Origin: Nitrospirota bacterium
GTDB lineage: Bacteria > NPL-UPA2 > JAADIA01
Assembly: GCA_013151555.1 (NCBI GenBank)
Contig: JAADIA010000032.1
Location: 1-9,390 of the forward strand
Direction of reading: 5' to 3'
DNA: 9,390 nt
Below the pieces are notes generated by a model. The model was given only the letters and a program-made list of their open reading frames with translations. It searched no databases and was not told the DNA's origin. Both the position numbers and the translations under genes were made by a program. Positions 5,881 through 9,390 of this stretch are shown here, piece by piece (the stretch's first letter is position 1; each line of letters starts with the position of its first letter).

Positions 5881-7381
5881 GAGATACTGGGTTGTTCTCT
5901 TCGCTTTGGCAAGTCCGCTTTTTTTCATTGCCAGATTATCCCTTGCCTCTCCGGAAAATGAGAAGAAGGTCTATGTCATTCCCATTGAGGACAGGAAGGT
6001 CTTCAGCATCGACCTGGGACTTTCCGCCTTTGTAAAAAGGGCCGTAAAAGAGGCGGAGGAAGCAAAAGCCAGCGCGATAATTTTTCCCATAAATACTTTT
6101 GGGGGGCGGGTAGATGCCGCTACCCAAATAAGGGATACCCTCTTCAATACCTCTATAAAGACCATCGCCTTTGTAAATAAAAGGGCCATCTCCGCCGGCT
6201 CCCTGATTGCCCTGGCCTGCCAGTCAATCATTATGACTCCCGGAGCAACTATAGGAGCAGCCATGCCGGTTAAGATATCCCCGGGAGGAGGAGAGAAAGC
6301 TCTGGGAGAAAAATATGTCTCCTTTTTACGCAACGAATTCAAATCCACGGCAGAAAGGAATAATTATCCGGCGGAATTGGCAGAAGCTATGGTGGATGCC
6401 GACGTAGAACTGAAGGCCGTTACCATCGATAACCGGCTGATTATCCTAACCCCGGGAGAATTAAAGGAAAAGATAAAAGAATTGGGGGCAGGAAAAATAA
6501 AGGTAGAAAAAAATGATATTCCTCTGGGGTTCTCCAAGGGGAAGCTTCTCACCCTGACTACGGATGAAGCGCTTCGGTTCGGGTTAGCTTCTCGTAAGAT
6601 CAATAAAATAGAAGATATTCTGCCTCTTTATAACCTAAAAGGGGCCACCCTGGTAAATGTTCCGATTACCTGGTCGGAGAATCTCGTCCGTTTCCTCACC
6701 AAGCCGATGATCAGCGGACTACTCCTTAGCCTGGGGGCTTTAGGTCTGATATTCGAGATGTGGACTCCCGGATGGGGAGTGGGGGGAACCATAGGAGTTT
6801 TCTTCCTGGCCTTATTCTTCGGCGGGCAGTATCTGGTAGGTATGGCCAGCTGGATAGAGCCGGTTCTTTTCGTTTCAGGGATAGGACTGCTCCTGGTAGA
6901 AATCTTTGTCATCCCGGGATTCGGAATAGCGGGCATCGGGGGAATAATCCTGATTGTAGCCAGTCTTTTCCTAACTTTAGTCAGGCACCCTTTCTCCACC
7001 TCCCCCATAGCAAAAGAAGAATACCGGCAAGCTCTTTATACTATCTCCCTATCTTTTATAGCGGTCTTCGTTATTATCCTCCTTTCCCTGAAATTCATTC
7101 CCCGGACACGTTTCTGGAAAAGGCTAAGACCAAGAATAGTCCTTACCTCGAGGGAAAAACCGGAAGAGGGTTATCAGAGCACTTCTCCCACCTGGGAAAG
7201 ATTCCTGGGTAAAGAAGGAAAGAGCTTGAGCATCCTCCGGCCGGCGGGACGGGCTGTGTTCGGAGAAGAGATCCTGGATGTAGTTACCGAAGGCAGTTTT
7301 ATTAATCGGGGCCGTCGGGTTAAAATAATTAAGGTTGAAGGCAATAGAATCATCGTAGCCGAGAGCGGGAAGGAATCCTGA
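5873..7381 (+). CDS. Long NfeD: membrane-bound ClpP-like serine protease with NfeD/OB domain
   Basis: The 502-residue protein begins with a signal-anchor (about 1-25, ending near ARLSLAS). A ClpP/SppA-like domain follows at about 30-260, with NTFGGRVDAATQIRD at 74-88. The nucleophile is probably Ser107 in RAISAGSLIALA, and a likely general-base Lys147 lies in GEKYVSF, matching the Ser-Lys dyad spacing of archaeal NfeD-type protease 1510-N. Hydrophobic segments lie at about 275-325, 328-346, 351-372 and 389-407. A cytosolic OB-type NfeD domain occupies about 440-498 (GKEGKSLSILRPAG, then LDVVTEGSFI). The family (NfeD1b/1510) is thought to cleave membrane proteins such as stomatin tails; here the substrate is unknown and FloA is the obvious candidate partner. 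ATG 5873 is the only reasonable start in frame and lacks a normal Shine-Dalgarno. It ends 1 nt before the next gene, indicating an operon. Confidence 0.93.
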   Translation: MIKRYWVVLFALASPLFFIARLSLASPENEKKVYVIPIEDRKVFSIDLGLSAFVKRAVKEAEEAKASAIIFPINTFGGRVDAATQIRDTLFNTSIKTIAFVNKRAISAGSLIALACQSIIMTPGATIGAAMPVKISPGGGEKALGEKYVSFLRNEFKSTAERNNYPAELAEAMVDADVELKAVTIDNRLIILTPGELKEKIKELGAGKIKVEKNDIPLGFSKGKLLTLTTDEALRFGLASRKINKIEDILPLYNLKGATLVNVPITWSENLVRFLTKPMISGLLLSLGALGLIFEMWTPGWGVGGTIGVFFLALFFGGQYLVGMASWIEPVLFVSGIGLLLVEIFVIPGFGIAGIGGIILIVASLFLTLVRHPFSTSPIAKEEYRQALYTISLSFIAVFVIILLSLKFIPRTRFWKRLRPRIVLTSREKPEEGYQSTSPTWERFLGKEGKSLSILRPAGRAVFGEEILDVVTEGSFINRGRRVKIIKVEGNRIIVAESGKES

Positions 7382-7382
7382 G

Positions 7383-7880
7383 ATGGAGGGAGCATGGTTA
7401 ACTGTTTTGCTTTTGATGCTTCTGGGCTTTATTCTCCTCCTCGTCGAAGTGTTCGTCATTCCCGGGTTCGGCGTCATGGGAATCGCCGGGTTGGCTACCC
7501 TCACTTTTGCCTGCTATTTAGCCTTCACCGGATTTCCCACTCCCTGGCCGGGAACTATTGCCCTCCTGGGGATCCTCGTTGCGTTCATCGTCTTCATCAA
7601 ATTTTTCCCCCGGACGAAATCCTGGAAAAGGTTGCGGTTGAACGCCCGGGAAGAGAGCAAAGAAGGTTTCGCCGCTTCTTCTTTACAATTAGAGGAGCTG
7701 GTCGGCAAGACAGGGGTCTCTTTAACTATGCTCCGACCGGCGGGAACGGCTAAGATAGAAGAAAAGAGGGTGGATGTAGTAACCGAAGGCATCTTCATTC
7801 CTAAGAATACTAAGATAAGGGTAGTGATGGTTAAGGGAAATAGAGTGGTAGTAAGAAAGGTAGAGAAAACTCAAGAATAG
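7383..7880 (+). CDS. Short NfeD-family membrane protein
   Basis: The 165-residue protein has hydrophobic segments at about 5-22, 28-50 and 57-76, then an OB-type NfeD domain at about 105-160. It has no protease domain. It is clearly paralogous to the C-terminal half of the preceding protein: LLLVEVFVIPGFGVMGIAG versus LLLVEIFVIPGFG, FPRTKSWKRLR versus IPRTRFWKRLR, and LRPAGTA with VDVVTEGIFIP versus LRPAGRA with LDVVTEGSFI. Short NfeD proteins (YqeZ/NfeD type) are typical neighbours of FloA and probably help build or scaffold the membrane assembly. ATG 7383 follows the previous TGA by one base, with AAGGA 8 nt upstream, so translation is probably coupled. The symbol nfeD is often used for this class, but naming is inconsistent. 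Confidence 0.9.
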   Translation: MEGAWLTVLLLMLLGFILLLVEVFVIPGFGVMGIAGLATLTFACYLAFTGFPTPWPGTIALLGILVAFIVFIKFFPRTKSWKRLRLNAREESKEGFAASSLQLEELVGKTGVSLTMLRPAGTAKIEEKRVDVVTEGIFIPKNTKIRVVMVKGNRVVVRKVEKTQE

Positions 7881-7968
7881 ACAGGGTTAAAAGGATGTCC
7901 CGGAATTTTAAAATAAAAAATCCGGTCAATCCTGCAAATCCGGTCAAAAAATAAGAAAGGAGACAAAA
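7881..7968. repeat. Gap with 9-nt tandem repeats before floA
   Basis: AAATCCGGTCAA occurs at 7918-7929 and 7936-7947. With the segment between, it reads as three 9-nt units: AATCCGGTC, AATCCTGCA, AATCCGGTC. CCGGA (7900-7904) can pair with TCCGG (7921-7925), extended by TTTT with AAAA after one mismatch, giving a hairpin that uses the first repeat. The floA ribosome binding site AAGGAG is at 7957-7962. The hairpin has no T-run after it, so read-through into floA is likely. Confidence 0.55.
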
Positions 7969-8967
7969 ATGGTTTTTCTGGTAATAGTGGCGCTTATCAT
8001 CGTTTTTTTCATCATCTTCACCTGGTTGGTCCCCATTCAGCTCTGGCTGGCGGCCTCGTTTGCGGGTGTGAAGGTAAGAATCTTCAGTCTGGTAGCCATG
8101 CGCATAAGAAGAGTCCCACCACCAATAATTATCAACTCTATGGTTATGGCTCACAAAGCCGGTTTGGATGCGTCCACTGACCGGCTGGAGGCCCACTACT
8201 TAGCTGGAGGAAATGTCCAACTGGTGGTTCAGGCCCTGATAGCTGCCGATAAAGCTAACATCTCTTTGCCTTTTGAGAGAGCTTGTGCTATCGATTTAGC
8301 AGGAAGAAATATTCTGGAAGCCGTGCAGATGAGCGTCCGGCCGAAAGTAATTGATGCCCCCGATCCCACTAAAGGTAAGTCTACAGTAGCTGCCGTAGCT
8401 ATGGACGGTATTCAATTATCGGCTAAGGCCAAGGTGACGGTGCGTGCCAACCTGGACAGGCTGGTGGGAGGAGCTGGAGAAGAGACCATTATCGCCCGGG
8501 TAGGCGAAGGAATTGTCACCACCATCGGCTCAGCAGAGACCCATAAGAAAGTTTTGGAGAATCCCGATAGCATATCCCAGAAAGTGTTAAGTAAAGGATT
8601 AGACTCAGGGACCGCCTTCGAGATTCTCTCCATAGATATCGCTGATGTAGACGTAGGGGAAAACATCGGAGCTCGTCTCCAGGCTAAACAGGCAGAAGCC
8701 GATTTGCAAATTGCCAAGGCCAAAGCCGAGGAAAGAAGGGCCATGGCCGTTGCTCAGGAACAAGAGATGAAAGCCCGCGTTCAGGAGATGAAAGCCAAGG
8801 TGGTGGAAGCAGAAGCGGAAGTTCCCCTGGCTATGGCCGAAGCCTTCCGGAAAGGACACCTGGGGATAATGGATTATTATCGAATAAAGAATATCAAGGC
8901 CGATACGGAAATGCGGGACTCTATTGCCGGTTCAGGCACAGGTAAGGAAGGAAAAGAAAAGGAATAA
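7969..8967 (+). CDS. floA: Flotillin-like protein FloA
   Basis: FloA forms flotillin-like assemblies in functional membrane microdomains and affects membrane fluidity and the placement of membrane complexes. The 332-residue product matches the family in length and throughout. It has a hydrophobic membrane-inserted N-terminus (about 2-30), the conserved [20 protein letters not shown] (45-64), an SPFH/PHB-like core to about 225 ([20 protein letters not shown], then [20 protein letters not shown]), the [20 protein letters not shown] segment (210-229), a coiled-coil region rich in Ala, Glu and Lys (about 238-290), and the [20 protein letters not shown] tail. AAGGAG lies 6 nt before ATG 7969. It follows two NfeD genes and precedes a small membrane-anchored gene by 4 nt, so all four are probably one operon. 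Confidence 0.97.
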   Translation: MVFLVIVALIIVFFIIFTWLVPIQLWLAASFAGVKVRIFSLVAMRIRRVPPPIIINSMVMAHKAGLDASTDRLEAHYLAGGNVQLVVQALIAADKANISLPFERACAIDLAGRNILEAVQMSVRPKVIDAPDPTKGKSTVAAVAMDGIQLSAKAKVTVRANLDRLVGGAGEETIIARVGEGIVTTIGSAETHKKVLENPDSISQKVLSKGLDSGTAFEILSIDIADVDVGENIGARLQAKQAEADLQIAKAKAEERRAMAVAQEQEMKARVQEMKAKVVEAEAEVPLAMAEAFRKGHLGIMDYYRIKNIKADTEMRDSIAGSGTGKEGKEKE

Positions 8968-8971
8968 AGTT

Positions 8972-9390
8972 ATGAACTTTCTTGTTCCCCTCTTTTGGGT
9001 GATTGTGATTATCTTCTGGATTATCTCGGCTCTGGCGAAGAAACAGGCAGGTACATCCCAAGAAGGAGGAGAGTCTTCCGGAGAAGAAGGATATCGGAAA
9101 CCGGAGGAAGCTATTGAGCGTTTCCTCCGGCGACTATCCGGAGAAGAGGAGATAAAAGTTCCTCCTCCCTTCGAACCCCTCATTGAAAGAGAGGTTTCTC
9201 CATCCCAACCTCGGATGGAAATGGTTACTCCTCCCCATCCGAAAGAACCCGTTTGCAAAGCGACGAAACCGCCGGAGAAAAAGGAGAAAAGCAAGTTATG
9301 CCTGCCGGGAACGCTGGATCTTTCCACCGTTCGCCAGGGAATAATTCTCTCCGAGATTCTCGGCCCTCCCCGCGCCGAGAGACCACTATA
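8972..9390 (+). CDS. Small membrane-anchored protein of unknown function downstream of FloA, 3' edge cut
   Basis: The ATG at 8972 lies 4 nt after the floA stop, with AAGGA 8 nt upstream inside floA. The readable 139 residues start with one hydrophobic segment (about 3-22, FLVPLFWVIVIIFWIISALA). Next comes a polar stretch with the helical EEAIERFLRRLSGEEE (45-60), then a Pro/Glu/Lys-rich, probably disordered region (63-108). A compact hydrophobic end follows (STVRQGIILSEILGPPRAER, 118-137). The window ends with TA, so the next codon is probably a stop and the protein may be essentially complete. From general knowledge, proteins with an N-terminal anchor and a C-terminal SEILGPPRA-like element occur beside FloA or related genes, but I know of no assigned function. 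An adaptor of the FloA/NfeD assembly is a guess from position only. Confidence 0.75.
   Translation, partial: MNFLVPLFWVIVIIFWIISALAKKQAGTSQEGGESSGEEGYRKPEEAIERFLRRLSGEEEIKVPPPFEPLIEREVSPSQPRMEMVTPPHPKEPVCKATKPPEKKEKSKLCLPGTLDLSTVRQGIILSEILGPPRAERPL

Overview
The window is ordinary bacterial chromosome with roughly balanced base composition. It looks like an uncultured anaerobe with a Gram-negative-like or deep-branching gene complement. The order tRNA-Gln, prs, rplY, pth, then rpsF, ssb, rpsR occurs in several phyla (Desulfobacterota-like, Omnitrophota-like and others). The membrane pyrophosphatase of predicted Na+ type and the short periodic repeats in the intergenic gaps fit an environmental, energy-limited lineage. 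The sequence alone does not fix the phylum.

The left two thirds (1-5687) is read entirely on the minus strand and looks like one transcription direction: tRNA-Gln(UUG) > prs (PRPP synthase) > rplY (L25/Ctc) > pth (peptidyl-tRNA hydrolase) > hppA (membrane pyrophosphatase) > rpsF (S6) > ssb > rpsR (S18, cut by the window edge). It joins PRPP supply, translation, and use of the pyrophosphate released by those biosyntheses. The prs ribosome binding site starts one base beyond the tRNA 3' end, so prs probably depends on the tRNA promoter. The ssb frame is broken as given, most simply by a 4-bp tandem duplication. Its repaired product also lacks the usual acidic DDDIPF-type tip.

A divergent intergenic region (5688-5872) holds a tRNA-side promoter with a perfect -10 box and, facing right, a near-consensus sigma70 promoter whose predicted start falls on the ATG of the first rightward gene. 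A 22-bp near-perfect palindrome covers that -10 box and start codon.

The right third (5873-9390) is a compact plus-strand membrane module: a long NfeD (ClpP-like protease, membrane segments, OB domain), a short NfeD paralogous to its C-terminal half, the flotillin-like protein FloA, and a small membrane-anchored protein of unknown function cut by the window edge. NfeD and flotillin-family genes are recurrent neighbours in membrane-microdomain loci. The uncharacterised fourth gene and the start-codon palindrome are the least explained parts.

Three intergenic gaps (3185-3290, 4586-4657, 7881-7950) are filled with short degenerate direct and inverted repeats; one of them supplies the last codons and the stop of pth. 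I saw no mobile element, CRISPR array or rRNA.
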